In this document: positions 9,101 through 16,077 of the stretch, in pieces
How the letters are laid out: each line of letters opens with the position of its first letter
Numbering within the stretch: the first letter of the stretch is position 1
Source: Cycloclasticus sp. symbiont of Bathymodiolus heckerae
GTDB lineage: Bacteria > Pseudomonadota > Gammaproteobacteria > Methylococcales > Cycloclasticaceae
Reading direction: 5' to 3'
DNA length: 64,000 nt
Assembly: GCA_002101235.1 (NCBI GenBank)
Contig: LWTL01000122.1
Location: 62,001-126,000 of the forward strand
Position numbers and translations under genes: made by a program
Notes under the pieces: model-generated
What the model was told of the DNA's origin: nothing
The model's input: only the letters and a program-made list of their open reading frames with translations
Databases searched by the model: none

Positions 9101-11000
9101 CGATATGGCGGGTGATGTGTTTGGGAATGGCATGTTGTTATCTGAAAAAATTCGCCTAGTAGGTGCGTTTAATCATATGCATATCTTTCTTGACCCAAAC
9201 CCCGATACAGCAAAGAGCTTTAATGAGCGTCAGCGTTTATTTGATCTACCGCGTTCATCTTGGGAAGACTATGAAACGAAGCTTATTTCAAAAGGAGGTG
9301 GAATATTTTCGAGAGCGGATAAGTCCATCAAATTAACGGCTGAGGTGAAAAAGTTATTAGACATTACGGATGATGCGTTAACGCCAAATGAGTTGATTCA
9401 AGCGATGTTAAAAGCACCGGTTGACCTATTGTGGAATGGCGGTATTGGTACATACGTCAAAGCGAGTAGTGAAACGGATGCTGAAGTCGGTGATCGCGCC
9501 AATGATTCATTGAGAATAAATGGTTCAGAGCTTCGTTGTAAGGTGATGGGCGAGGGTGGAAATCTCGGCTTCACCCAGTTAGGGCGCATTGAATATGCGG
9601 CGATAGGGCGAATTAATACGGATGCCATTGATAATGCGGCGGGTGTGGATTGTTCTGATCACGAAGTTAATATTAAGATTTTGCTTAATCAACGGGTTGA
9701 GCAAGGCGATATGACGGGTAAGCAGCGTGATGCGCTATTAGCAAAAATGACCGATGAAGTAGGTGCTTTAGTGTTGCGTAATAATTACCTGCAAACACAA
9801 GCGATTACGATGGTGGAGCAACAAGCGCCAGTGATGCTTGAGGTGCATGCGCGTTTAATTACCCAGTTAGGGCACGAAGGGCGATTAGACCGAGATGTCG
9901 AGTTTTTGCCTAACCAAGAAGAAATCGACGAGCGAAAACTAAGAGGAGAAGGGCTTTACCGACCAGAATTGGCGGTGGTTTTTGCATACAGTAAACTGCT
10001 GTTAAAAGACCTAATGAGTGGCGCAGCGGTTATTCAAGATAAGGGCTTTAAGAAAGACTTATTGAATTACTTTCCGTCTAATTTAAGAAAAAAATTAGCG
10101 GCCCCAATAGATGAGCATCGCCTACGCGATGATATTATTGTTAATCAGATGGTCAACAGTTTAGTTAATCGTTTAGGCCCATCGTTTGCGTTCCGAATGC
10201 GAGATGAGGCGGGCGCGAGTGTTGATGATGTAGTGAAGACCTATAAAATTGCGTGTGAAATATTTAACGTAGAAGCAATATGGGGTGATATTGAAGCATT
10301 AGATAATGTTGTGCAGCCTGATGTTCAAGTCGCTATGTTGATGGAGGTTCGTAAGCTTATTGAGCGCACAATGTATTGGTTGCATAGCAACCGGCACCAA
10401 GTTGTATCCATTGGCGATATTGTGGATGAATTTTCTGGCAGTATTAAAAGTATGAGCCATGAGATGATTGGGTGCGCTTCTTGCGCAGATAAAGAGCTAA
10501 TTGACGAGCGCTTATTAGGTTATCAGGCTGCAGGCGTAGGTGAAGAGTTAGCGCTCAAAGTGAGTAGTCTTGAGTTAGAGTTTACATGCCTTGATATTAT
10601 TGCTGTTCACAGTACTGTTGAATATGGAAAGGCTGATGTATTGCCCGTATATTTTGCGGTGACCGATGAGCTTAAACTAAATTGGTTGTATGCATGTATT
10701 AGTAAGCTGTCACGCAAAAATTATTGGCAATCGTTAGCGCGTTCAGCACTGCGGGATGATTTGCACGCTGAAATTCGGGCATTGTTATCCTCAATCTTCC
10801 AGCAATCCGCTAAGAAAATAACAGCAGAAAAAAGGGTGAAGAATTGGTGTGAAGTGTATCGTGTTGAGATTGATCGTTACTTGCATTTGGTCTCCATTAT
10901 TCAAGCAGAAAATGAGATGGAGATTGAGCAGTTATCTGTGATCTTGAAGGAGCTTCATACCATTGTTGAAAAGAGCAAAGTTAAGCTATCTTGCGAGTAG
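6156..11000 (+). CDS. gdhB: NAD-specific glutamate dehydrogenase, 180-kDa class
   Basis: Converts L-glutamate to 2-oxoglutarate and ammonia with NAD+, in the catabolic direction. At 1614 residues it has the length of the large L-GDH class rather than the 450-residue enzyme. An ACT-like regulatory N-terminus (VIEIVAVDHPFLLNSLTMNL) precedes the central catalytic part, with RGGPVARGGLRWSDR at about 800-818 and PTGAKGGFIVK just before residue 852 around the glutamate-binding lysine. The C-terminal helical region contains RPELAVVFAYSKL. GGGAGAGG at about 6144-6151 supports the ATG at 6156. It has its own unit ending at the bidirectional terminator at 11107-11135. Confidence 0.95.
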   Translation: MVAVSKEKEQLFAQFEKIIKSRFSDNEAPIINGFIQDYYRDVAWESLANRELEDLYGAAISHWNLAQSRPSDVTQINVYNPCFETHGWESAYSVIEIVAVDHPFLLNSLTMNLNQSGLTCHLVVHPVMNVNRDTDGVLTQTGEDRGAVAESLVHLEIDRQSSSDEMLSLISSQMRKVIEHNAAVNEDWGFCLEKLHESIAYLKQDKPKDTTQDFTESMAFLAWLGDDNFLFLGCREYELVKGKSADGFKIVQGSGKGILRDDLATIPQIDVIPLTDKACGFMSDSCPLVVTKATTKSIVHRPAYMDYVGVKKFNAKGNVIGEYRFLGLYTSAAYHSHIYEVPLIRKKVHAVFEASNFKSNSHSGKALMNVLEGLSRDELFHSDCEQLLSLALGVLQLREHQRIRLFARADTYGQFVSMLVYVPRDRYRTGVRKKMEQVIRDRLQTEDVDFNVQFSESIFARIYFIAHTHKDWSGQFDTCDVEREIVEILRDWRADLLSALVHQYGEVAGTDLYNRYGDGFTSAYKDNYPVRFAVSDIEKAEVLSADESQNIQMSLYQPLESLGKGLQFKLINKGSAAPLSQTLPVLENMGVTVFDEHPFEISDTCPNERYWVHDFGLVYNAELPDVESIKENFQCVFEKVWVGHVENDGFNQLVIKADLDWKRIMLLRAYYLYLRQARATFSQSYVEQTLVNNPVITGYLVRLFELKFDPAVKNRLKKVEEHEVLIQAEIEKVISLDEDRILRRYLNLIQSTIRTNYYQNSVDATGVPYVSFKLNPENITDLPSPRPKFEIFVYSPRVEGVHLRGGPVARGGLRWSDRKEDFRTEILGLMKAQMSKNAVIVPTGAKGGFIVKRSMVGLPRDEVMKEVIACYSIFIGALLGITDNLKGEKAIPPHNVVRYDGDDAYLVVAADKGTATFSDIANGIAIEHDFWLGDAFASGGSVGYDHKKMGITAKGAWESVKRHFRELGIDTQTTPFDVIGIGDMAGDVFGNGMLLSEKIRLVGAFNHMHIFLDPNPDTAKSFNERQRLFDLPRSSWEDYETKLISKGGGIFSRADKSIKLTAEVKKLLDITDDALTPNELIQAMLKAPVDLLWNGGIGTYVKASSETDAEVGDRANDSLRINGSELRCKVMGEGGNLGFTQLGRIEYAAIGRINTDAIDNAAGVDCSDHEVNIKILLNQRVEQGDMTGKQRDALLAKMTDEVGALVLRNNYLQTQAITMVEQQAPVMLEVHARLITQLGHEGRLDRDVEFLPNQEEIDERKLRGEGLYRPELAVVFAYSKLLLKDLMSGAAVIQDKGFKKDLLNYFPSNLRKKLAAPIDEHRLRDDIIVNQMVNSLVNRLGPSFAFRMRDEAGASVDDVVKTYKIACEIFNVEAIWGDIEALDNVVQPDVQVAMLMEVRKLIERTMYWLHSNRHQVVSIGDIVDEFSGSIKSMSHEMIGCASCADKELIDERLLGYQAAGVGEELALKVSSLELEFTCLDIIAVHSTVEYGKADVLPVYFAVTDELKLNWLYACISKLSRKNYWQSLARSALRDDLHAEIRALLSSIFQQSAKKITAEKRVKNWCEVYRVEIDRYLHLVSIIQAENEMEIEQLSVILKELHTIVEKSKVKLSCE

Positions 11001-11106
11001 ACTTTAAAGCTTATGTTAGGTACTGAGAAGAGCTTCATTATGTTGGTCTGGAACTGATTTGTTCAAAGCAAGTAATTATTTATTGCTGGCGTAAAGCCAA
11101 ATAAAG

Positions 11107-11135
11107 AAAAGGGGCTGAATATTTCAGCCCCTTTA
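11107..11135. terminator. Bidirectional intrinsic terminator between gdhB and the hydrolase
   Basis: AAAA precedes the 9-bp stem GGGGCTGAA / TTCAGCCCC with a three-base loop, followed by TTT. The A-run on one side and T-run on the other let it end transcription of both convergent genes. Confidence 0.75.
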
Positions 11136-11156
11136 GTTTGTGAAAGGTATTCTTTG

Positions 11157-11975
11157 TTAGTGCTCGAACGTTTGTTTTTTCAACCAGTTATTGATTTCTT
11201 CTGCAGACTCGTGCCAGTGAGCATCTAACATCATGGTATGGCTGGTTTCTCTCATGTTGATGTAATCGGCATTGTAAGCTTTAGCTGTTTTTTTAATGTG
11301 TTCAGGTCGGAAGAAAGTATCTTCGTCGGCACTTAATGCAAGCATAGGGAGCTCAAATGGGTTTTTGTGAGAAGGCAACCCAAGCCATAAGGTATCTAGT
11401 AGTGCCTTCGGAGAGCCTTGCTGCATTTCAGAACAATAACGAATAACAACATCATCGTTAACATGCCCTGCAAAAATTGATTTACGTGTTACGTCAATAG
11501 GCGAGAACCATGTGCCAAAAAGTTCGCTTAAGTTCATTTGCATATAAAAGGTGGGGTTAAATGCCAAATCCATGATGGAGGGGATAAGGCCATCAACCGG
11601 CACCGTCGCCATTAATACACACGCTGGGACGGTGTTTTTTTCAATGTACTTTTGAATAATTAAGCCGCCCAATGAATGGCCAATTAAAATAGGCTTTTCG
11701 CCTATCTCATCGATAACACGCTGAATGTCATTGACGTAATCAGCAATACTGTTTGATATGAGCGCTGCACTGCCATCGCTTTTTCCGTGGCCTCGTAAGT
11801 CAACAGCGTATGTTGGGTGGCCAAGATCAGCGAAGAAAGGCATGAATTCTTCATCCCAACACCATGCGGACATGTTGGCACCATGAATAAATAGGATGGG
11901 GCGACGAGTCGCTTTTTGAGGGTGACGCTCAATAACTTCTAACGCAGGGTTAGCTGCTGTATATTCTATTCTCAT
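11157..11975 (-). CDS. Alpha/beta hydrolase of unknown substrate
   Basis: Cytoplasmic alpha/beta-fold hydrolase of 272 residues without a signal peptide. The oxyanion-hole region is HGANMSAW at about 31-38, and the nucleophile elbow GHSLGG at 99-104 places the catalytic Ser at 101. The likely acid is in LSADEDTF near residue 218, and the catalytic His in ETSHTMMLDAHWHES near 246. The ATG at 11975 diverges from the intergenic region with the candidate small RNA. Esterase or lipase-like chemistry is plausible; nothing in the neighbourhood fixes a substrate. Confidence 0.85.
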   Translation of the reverse strand: MRIEYTAANPALEVIERHPQKATRRPILFIHGANMSAWCWDEEFMPFFADLGHPTYAVDLRGHGKSDGSAALISNSIADYVNDIQRVIDEIGEKPILIGHSLGGLIIQKYIEKNTVPACVLMATVPVDGLIPSIMDLAFNPTFYMQMNLSELFGTWFSPIDVTRKSIFAGHVNDDVVIRYCSEMQQGSPKALLDTLWLGLPSHKNPFELPMLALSADEDTFFRPEHIKKTAKAYNADYINMRETSHTMMLDAHWHESAEEINNWLKKQTFEH

Positions 11976-12076
11976 GGTGTGTCCAGGTTAAGTTTTAGGC
12001 CGACTAAAGTTTTTTTGATCTTATTATATTTCAATGGAATTGCTTCTAATTCATCAACGATTAAGTAGAAATCGCC

Positions 12077-12105
12077 TTGACAAATGGTGCAGAGAAATAT
12101 ACTAT
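12077..12105 (+). promoter_or_regulatory. Strong sigma70-type promoter of the candidate small RNA
   Basis: A perfect -35 TTGACA (12077-12082) is followed 17 bases later by TACTAT (12100-12105). The overlapping TATACT at 12098-12103 is a closer -10 match but with 15-base spacing. Transcription would start near 12111-12113. It is the best promoter match I noticed in the window. Confidence 0.6.
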
Positions 12106-12111
12106 TCGTTG

Positions 12112-12201
12112 TACATTGTTACTGCGTTTCTGTTCTCAGATTACTGCAGGATGTAATAATGTTCTCCTCCTCTTGGCGGCTCTTATGGGCCGCTTTTTTT
12201 T
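12112..12201 (+). ncRNA. Candidate small RNA (about 90 nt) or short leader peptide
   Basis: Bounded by the promoter at 12077-12105 and the terminator at 12176-12201. Just before the terminator hairpin is the pyrimidine-rich run TTCTCCTCCTCTT (12162-12174), complementary in part to Shine-Dalgarno sequences, as in some trans-acting small RNAs. An alternative reading is a 21-codon ORF from the ATG at 12159 (MFSSSWRLLWAAFFCLAFNQV) with a weak AGG upstream. That ORF would run through the terminator hairpin, which argues against it. No known RNA family is recognised. Confidence 0.4.
12176..12201 (+). terminator. Intrinsic terminator of the candidate small RNA
   Basis: The stem GCGGC (12176-12180) pairs with GCCGC (12189-12193) around an 8-base loop, extended by G-U pairs, and is followed by eight T residues. 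Confidence 0.65.
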
Positions 12202-12356
12202 GCCTTGCTTTTAACCAAGTATAAGGTACCTCGATGTAATAATCCTGAAATATTTAAAATCAATTAGAATAAACCGCTAAGCATAGTAATGAATGACTTG
12301 ATCGCTGAGGGATGTTGTTCATAATGCATTAACGCTTCAAAGAGTATATTTTGCAG

Positions 12357-13538
12357 ATGGGAAAAAATTTAAGGACGAGAGGGTTCATCTTAGCAGCCTG
12401 TTGGCTTTTGTTTGTTACATCGATGAGTGTTCAAGCGAGCACTGTCAACGTTAAGATTGGGCTGTTAACTGAAAAAGTACTAACACCACCAGCGTTATCA
12501 AACCTAGACCCTGTATTAACGGATGAAGGCATTCAAGGGGCTGTTTTAGGTGTTAAAGACAACAATACAACGGGTCGGTTTACCGGACACCATTATGATT
12601 TAAAGCATATTGAAGTGTCGGTGGGTGGTGATGTGGTAGCAGCATTTAAGACGCTGCTTAGTGAAGGTTATCAATATCTTGTTGTTGATGTGCAAGCGCC
12701 AACCTTTAGCCGTTTGTCGATGGTTGCTAAGAAGAGTAATGCATTGTTATTTAACGTGTCGGCAAGTGATGGCGCGTTAAGAAATTCAGAGTGTAGTGGG
12801 AATGCGTTTCATATTATCCCAAGTGATGAAATGAGGGCGGATGCGCTTGCTCAATTTATGCTAAAGAAACGTTGGAAGAAGTGGTTTTTAGTAAAAGGCA
12901 CGGACAAGAAAGACGTTGATTTTGCAAAAGCGATTAAGCGCTCAGCAAAACGCTTCGGCATGAAACTAGTTGAAGAAAAAACGTGGAAATTTGATCATGA
13001 TGCACGTAGAACCGCACAAGCAGAAATACCTGTCTTCACCCAAGGCTCCGATTACGATGTGTTAGTAGTTGCGGATGTAAAAGGCTTGTTTGGAGAATAT
13101 TTATTGATGAATACGTGGTTGCCTCGGCCAGTGATTGGTACGCAAGGCTTAGTGCCAAGAGCATGGCACAGAACACATGAACGTTGGGGCGCAGTGCAAA
13201 TGCAAAATCGCTTTTATGAACAAGCTGGGCGTTGGATGAGCGATGTCGACTATGCATCGTGGTTAGCCGTTCGATCGGTTGGCGAGGCGGTTACGCGTGC
13301 TAAAAGTGTTGATGTATTGGATGTAAAAAAATTCATGCTGAGCGATGATTTTAGTTTGGCCGGTTTTAAAGGCGTAAAGCTAACGTTTAGACATTGGAAC
13401 CAACAATTGCGTCAGCCTGTTTTATTAGCGACTCCTCGGTCTATTGTATCTGTGATGCCGCATAAAGAATTTTTACACCCGCGTACTTATTTAGACACGC
13501 TAGGGTATGATGCTCCAGAATCTAATTGCCACTTTTAG
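12357..13538 (+). CDS. ABC transporter substrate-binding protein, PQQ-dependent alcohol dehydrogenase system
   Basis: A secreted periplasmic binding protein: a signal peptide ending VTSMSVQA is followed by STVNVKIGLLTEK. The fold resembles the branched-chain amino-acid receptor family (LSMVAKKSNALLFNVSASD; HIIPSDEMRADALAQFMLKK). Its position before the YVTN propeller, ATPase and permease matches the family set described for PQQ-dependent alcohol oxidation loci. The ATG at 12357 gives a good signal peptide; a TTG two codons earlier (12351) has slightly better spacing from AAAGAG at 12339-12344. The ligand is unknown. Confidence 0.82.
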   Translation: MGKNLRTRGFILAACWLLFVTSMSVQASTVNVKIGLLTEKVLTPPALSNLDPVLTDEGIQGAVLGVKDNNTTGRFTGHHYDLKHIEVSVGGDVVAAFKTLLSEGYQYLVVDVQAPTFSRLSMVAKKSNALLFNVSASDGALRNSECSGNAFHIIPSDEMRADALAQFMLKKRWKKWFLVKGTDKKDVDFAKAIKRSAKRFGMKLVEEKTWKFDHDARRTAQAEIPVFTQGSDYDVLVVADVKGLFGEYLLMNTWLPRPVIGTQGLVPRAWHRTHERWGAVQMQNRFYEQAGRWMSDVDYASWLAVRSVGEAVTRAKSVDVLDVKKFMLSDDFSLAGFKGVKLTFRHWNQQLRQPVLLATPRSIVSVMPHKEFLHPRTYLDTLGYDAPESNCHF

Positions 13539-13553
13539 CGTTAAATTTTAATT

Positions 13554-14510
13554 ATGAGTAAAGTCTATATTGCCCTGCTTCTAGCTGCTTTTTCGACCTC
13601 GATTTTTGCGGACAAATTGTATATTACCTTGGAAAAAGACAACGCATTAGCCGTTGTGGATGGGGAAACGGGTAAGTTATTAAAAACAGTACCCCTCGGG
13701 CAGCGCCCACGAGGCATCGCATTTAGTAAAGACCAAAGCATGTTGTATGTTGCTGCGAGTGATGACGATACCATTCAAATTTTAGATGCGGAAACACTAA
13801 AAGTAGTAGGTGAGTTGCCTTCTGGAGAAGACCCCGAGCTGTTTAAGATTCATCCTAATGGGCGATTGTTATACGTTTCTAATGAAGACGATAATATTGT
13901 TACCGTTATAGATTTACAGACGAAAACCGCGCTCACAGAAATAGCGGTGGGTGTTGAGCCTGAAGGTATCGCCATTAGTCGCGATGGGAAATGGGTAGTG
14001 AATACCTCTGAAACGACGAATATGGTTCATTGGATTGACCCTTTAGAGCAAAGCATTAAAGATAATACCCTGGTGGATCCGCGTCCAAGAGCTGCTGAGT
14101 TTTCAGTCGATAATAAACAGCTTTTTGTAACCTCGGAAATAGCCGGTTCTTTGTCGCGTATCGATGTGGCGACAAAACAAATTACGGGGAAGTTGCACTT
14201 TAAAGTTGCAGGGGTAGATAAAGAGTTAATTCAGCCGGTTGGTGTGCTTGCTCACCCAAACAATAAATTACTGTTTGTCGCTTTAGGTCCTGCTAACCGA
14301 GTAGCAGTGGTTGATAGTCAAGCAATGAAAGTATTGGAATATTTATTAGTGGGGCAGCGTGTTTGGAATTTAGCCTTTTCACCCGACTTGACTCGTTTGT
14401 ATACAACGAATGGCGTGAGTAATGATATTTCAATTATTGATGTGGACGATTTAAAAGTGACTAAGTCAATTCGTGTCGGCCATTATCCTTGGGGTATTGC
14501 TGTTAAATGA
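13554..14510 (+). CDS. Periplasmic YVTN beta-propeller protein, PQQ-dependent catabolism-associated
   Basis: A signal peptide (MSKVYIALLLAAFSTSIFA) is followed by about seven repeats of the YVTN type, for example PRGIAFSKDQSMLYVAASDD, PEGIAISRDGKWVVNTSE and NLAFSPDLTRLYTTNG. Length 318 is typical for the PQQ-associated propeller family. Such propellers are binding scaffolds; no catalytic residues are evident. The stop overlaps the next ATG by four bases (14507-14510), so it is translated together with the ATPase. It probably works with the transporter in the periplasm. Confidence 0.85.
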   Translation: MSKVYIALLLAAFSTSIFADKLYITLEKDNALAVVDGETGKLLKTVPLGQRPRGIAFSKDQSMLYVAASDDDTIQILDAETLKVVGELPSGEDPELFKIHPNGRLLYVSNEDDNIVTVIDLQTKTALTEIAVGVEPEGIAISRDGKWVVNTSETTNMVHWIDPLEQSIKDNTLVDPRPRAAEFSVDNKQLFVTSEIAGSLSRIDVATKQITGKLHFKVAGVDKELIQPVGVLAHPNNKLLFVALGPANRVAVVDSQAMKVLEYLLVGQRVWNLAFSPDLTRLYTTNGVSNDISIIDVDDLKVTKSIRVGHYPWGIAVK

Positions 14511-15241
14511 GTCACTCTTTAGAGGTTAAAACCCTTAGTTACGCCTATGGCAGTAAAATAGCTTTAAAAGACGCTAATTTTTCAATAGCGCCGGGTGAGT
14601 GCACTATTTTACTGGGCCCAAATGGGGCTGGTAAATCCACGTTGTTCTCGTTGATTACGCATTTGTACAGTAGTCGTGACGGCCAAATATTAATTAATGG
14701 TTTTGATGTAAAAAAGCAATCTTGTGATGCACTCGCGCATTTGGGCGTTGTGTTTCAGCAAACGACGTTGGATATGGATTTAAGCGTACTGCAAAATTTA
14801 CATTATCATGCATCATTGCACGGCATGACTCGGCGACAAGCAACACTTCGTATTGAAGAAGAGCTTGAAAGGCAAGGTATGTTAGAGCGGCAGAATGAAA
14901 AAGTTAGGCAGCTTAATGGTGGTCACCGTCGTCGTGTTGAAATTGCTAGAGCTTTATTGCATAAACCCTCGTTATTATTGCTAGATGAGCCGACAGTCGG
15001 CCTTGATGTGCCGAGCAGACAGGGGATTGTTGAGCATGTGCACGACTTATGTCAGAACGATAATTTATCGGTGCTGTGGGCGACGCATTTAATAGATGAA
15101 ATATATCCGTCAGATAATTTGATTGTGCTACATCAAGGTGAGGTTAAGGCGCAGGGTTCAGTTGAAAAGGTATGCGGAGGAGTAACAGCAGATGATATTT
15201 CGCAAACATTCCAACGCTTGACGCAGGCGAAAGCATTATGA
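14507..15241 (+). CDS. ABC transporter ATP-binding protein, PQQ-dependent alcohol dehydrogenase system
   Basis: ATPase of 244 residues with Walker A GPNGAGKST at about 37-45, Q-loop VVFQQTTLD, and Walker B LLLLDEPTVGLD. The signature motif reads LNGGHRRR rather than LSGGQ, a deviation I associate with the PQQ-linked ATPase family. Its ABC-2 permease partner follows with a four-base overlap (15238-15241). The ABC-2 architecture suggests export, even though a periplasmic binding-protein-like gene sits upstream. A similar cluster in Pseudomonas putida (ped locus) accompanies PQQ alcohol dehydrogenases. Confidence 0.88.
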   Translation: MSHSLEVKTLSYAYGSKIALKDANFSIAPGECTILLGPNGAGKSTLFSLITHLYSSRDGQILINGFDVKKQSCDALAHLGVVFQQTTLDMDLSVLQNLHYHASLHGMTRRQATLRIEEELERQGMLERQNEKVRQLNGGHRRRVEIARALLHKPSLLLLDEPTVGLDVPSRQGIVEHVHDLCQNDNLSVLWATHLIDEIYPSDNLIVLHQGEVKAQGSVEKVCGGVTADDISQTFQRLTQAKAL

Positions 15242-16047
15242 AGTTAGCTCATGCGAGTATTGCTTTAAAGGGCATCATTAAACGCGAGCTGTGGCGCTTT
15301 TTAAAACAACGTGAACGCTTTGTGGCAGCACTGGTTAGGCCGTTAGTCTGGTTGTTTGTATTTGCCGCAGGTTTTCGTTCAACATTGGGCATTGCCATTA
15401 TTCCACCGTATGAAACGTATATTTTGTATGAGGTTTATATTGCGGCGGGTTTAATCGGAATGATCCAACTATTTAATGGCATGCAAAGCTCCCTCTCGAT
15501 GGTGTATGACCGTGAAATGGGTAGCATGAAAACGTTATTGGTGAGTCCCTTGCCGCGCTGGTTTTTACTGATGGGTAAATTGTTGGCAGGTACATCGGTG
15601 TCTATTTTACAAGCTTATGTGTTCTTGGTAGTGGCGTGGTTCTACGATATTGAAGCGCCGTGGTTAGGGTACGTGACCTTATTTCCAGCCTTGGTGTTGG
15701 CGGGCTTAATGTTAGGGGCGCTCGGCATGTTGCTGTCATCATTTATCAAGCAGTTAGAAAACTTCGCTGGGGTGATGAACTTTGTTATTTTCCCTATGTT
15801 CTTTATGTCTACGGCCTTATATCCTTTATGGAAGATAAAAGAATCCAGCGAACTATTGCACACCCTAGCAAGCTATAACCCTTTTTCACAAGCGGTTGAG
15901 TTAATTCGTTTTGCTTTGTATGGGCAATTTAATTTGCATGCTTTTGTCTATACCTTGGCGGCATTTGTGGTGTTTATGGCGGTAGCGGTATGGGGTTATA
16001 ACCCATCAAAAGGTATGATGGTTAAAAAGGGCGGCGGACCAAGCTAA
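15238..16047 (+). CDS. ABC-2 type permease of the PQQ-associated transporter
   Basis: Inner-membrane protein of 269 residues with about six transmembrane segments. It shows the ABC-2 signature region: MVYDREMGSMKTLLVSPLPR in the first cytoplasmic loop, and LASYNPFSQAVELIRFALYG before the last membrane segment. It is the last gene of the four-gene unit. ABC-2 permeases generally move drugs, lipids or polysaccharides outwards. The cargo here is unknown, and no PQQ enzyme or PQQ biosynthesis gene lies next to it. Confidence 0.88.
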   Translation: MKLAHASIALKGIIKRELWRFLKQRERFVAALVRPLVWLFVFAAGFRSTLGIAIIPPYETYILYEVYIAAGLIGMIQLFNGMQSSLSMVYDREMGSMKTLLVSPLPRWFLLMGKLLAGTSVSILQAYVFLVVAWFYDIEAPWLGYVTLFPALVLAGLMLGALGMLLSSFIKQLENFAGVMNFVIFPMFFMSTALYPLWKIKESSELLHTLASYNPFSQAVELIRFALYGQFNLHAFVYTLAAFVVFMAVAVWGYNPSKGMMVKKGGGPS

Positions 16048-16058
16048 AAGTGATACTG

Positions 16059-16067
16059 TGGTAAAAT
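16059..16067 (+). promoter_or_regulatory. Extended -10 promoter candidate for miaB
   Basis: TGG followed by TAAAAT fits an extended -10 element (TGnTAAAAT). A start about seven bases later would fall near 16074, only about four bases before the miaB ATG, giving an almost leaderless message. No Shine-Dalgarno sequence is visible, which fits. No clear -35 is present. Confidence 0.4.
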
Positions 16068-16077
16068 TCCGCGCAAT

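Larger units (their letters stand above)
11976..12356. other. 381-bp intergenic region with candidate small-RNA unit
   Basis: The only gene-free stretch above 300 bases. It separates the minus-strand hydrolase from the plus-strand PQQ-associated cluster. It holds a near-consensus promoter (12077-12105), an intrinsic terminator (12176-12201) and a direct repeat GATGTAATAAT at 12150-12160 and 12233-12243. A possible minus-strand -10 element (TATAAT on the minus strand, 12023-12028) could serve the hydrolase. The final 110 bases before the binding-protein gene show no strong promoter. Confidence 0.6.

Noticed and set aside
12159-12224. 21-codon hydrophobic ORF as a PqqA-like precursor peptide
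   Set aside because: It lacks the conserved Glu-x-x-x-Tyr pair of PqqA and runs through a terminator hairpin.
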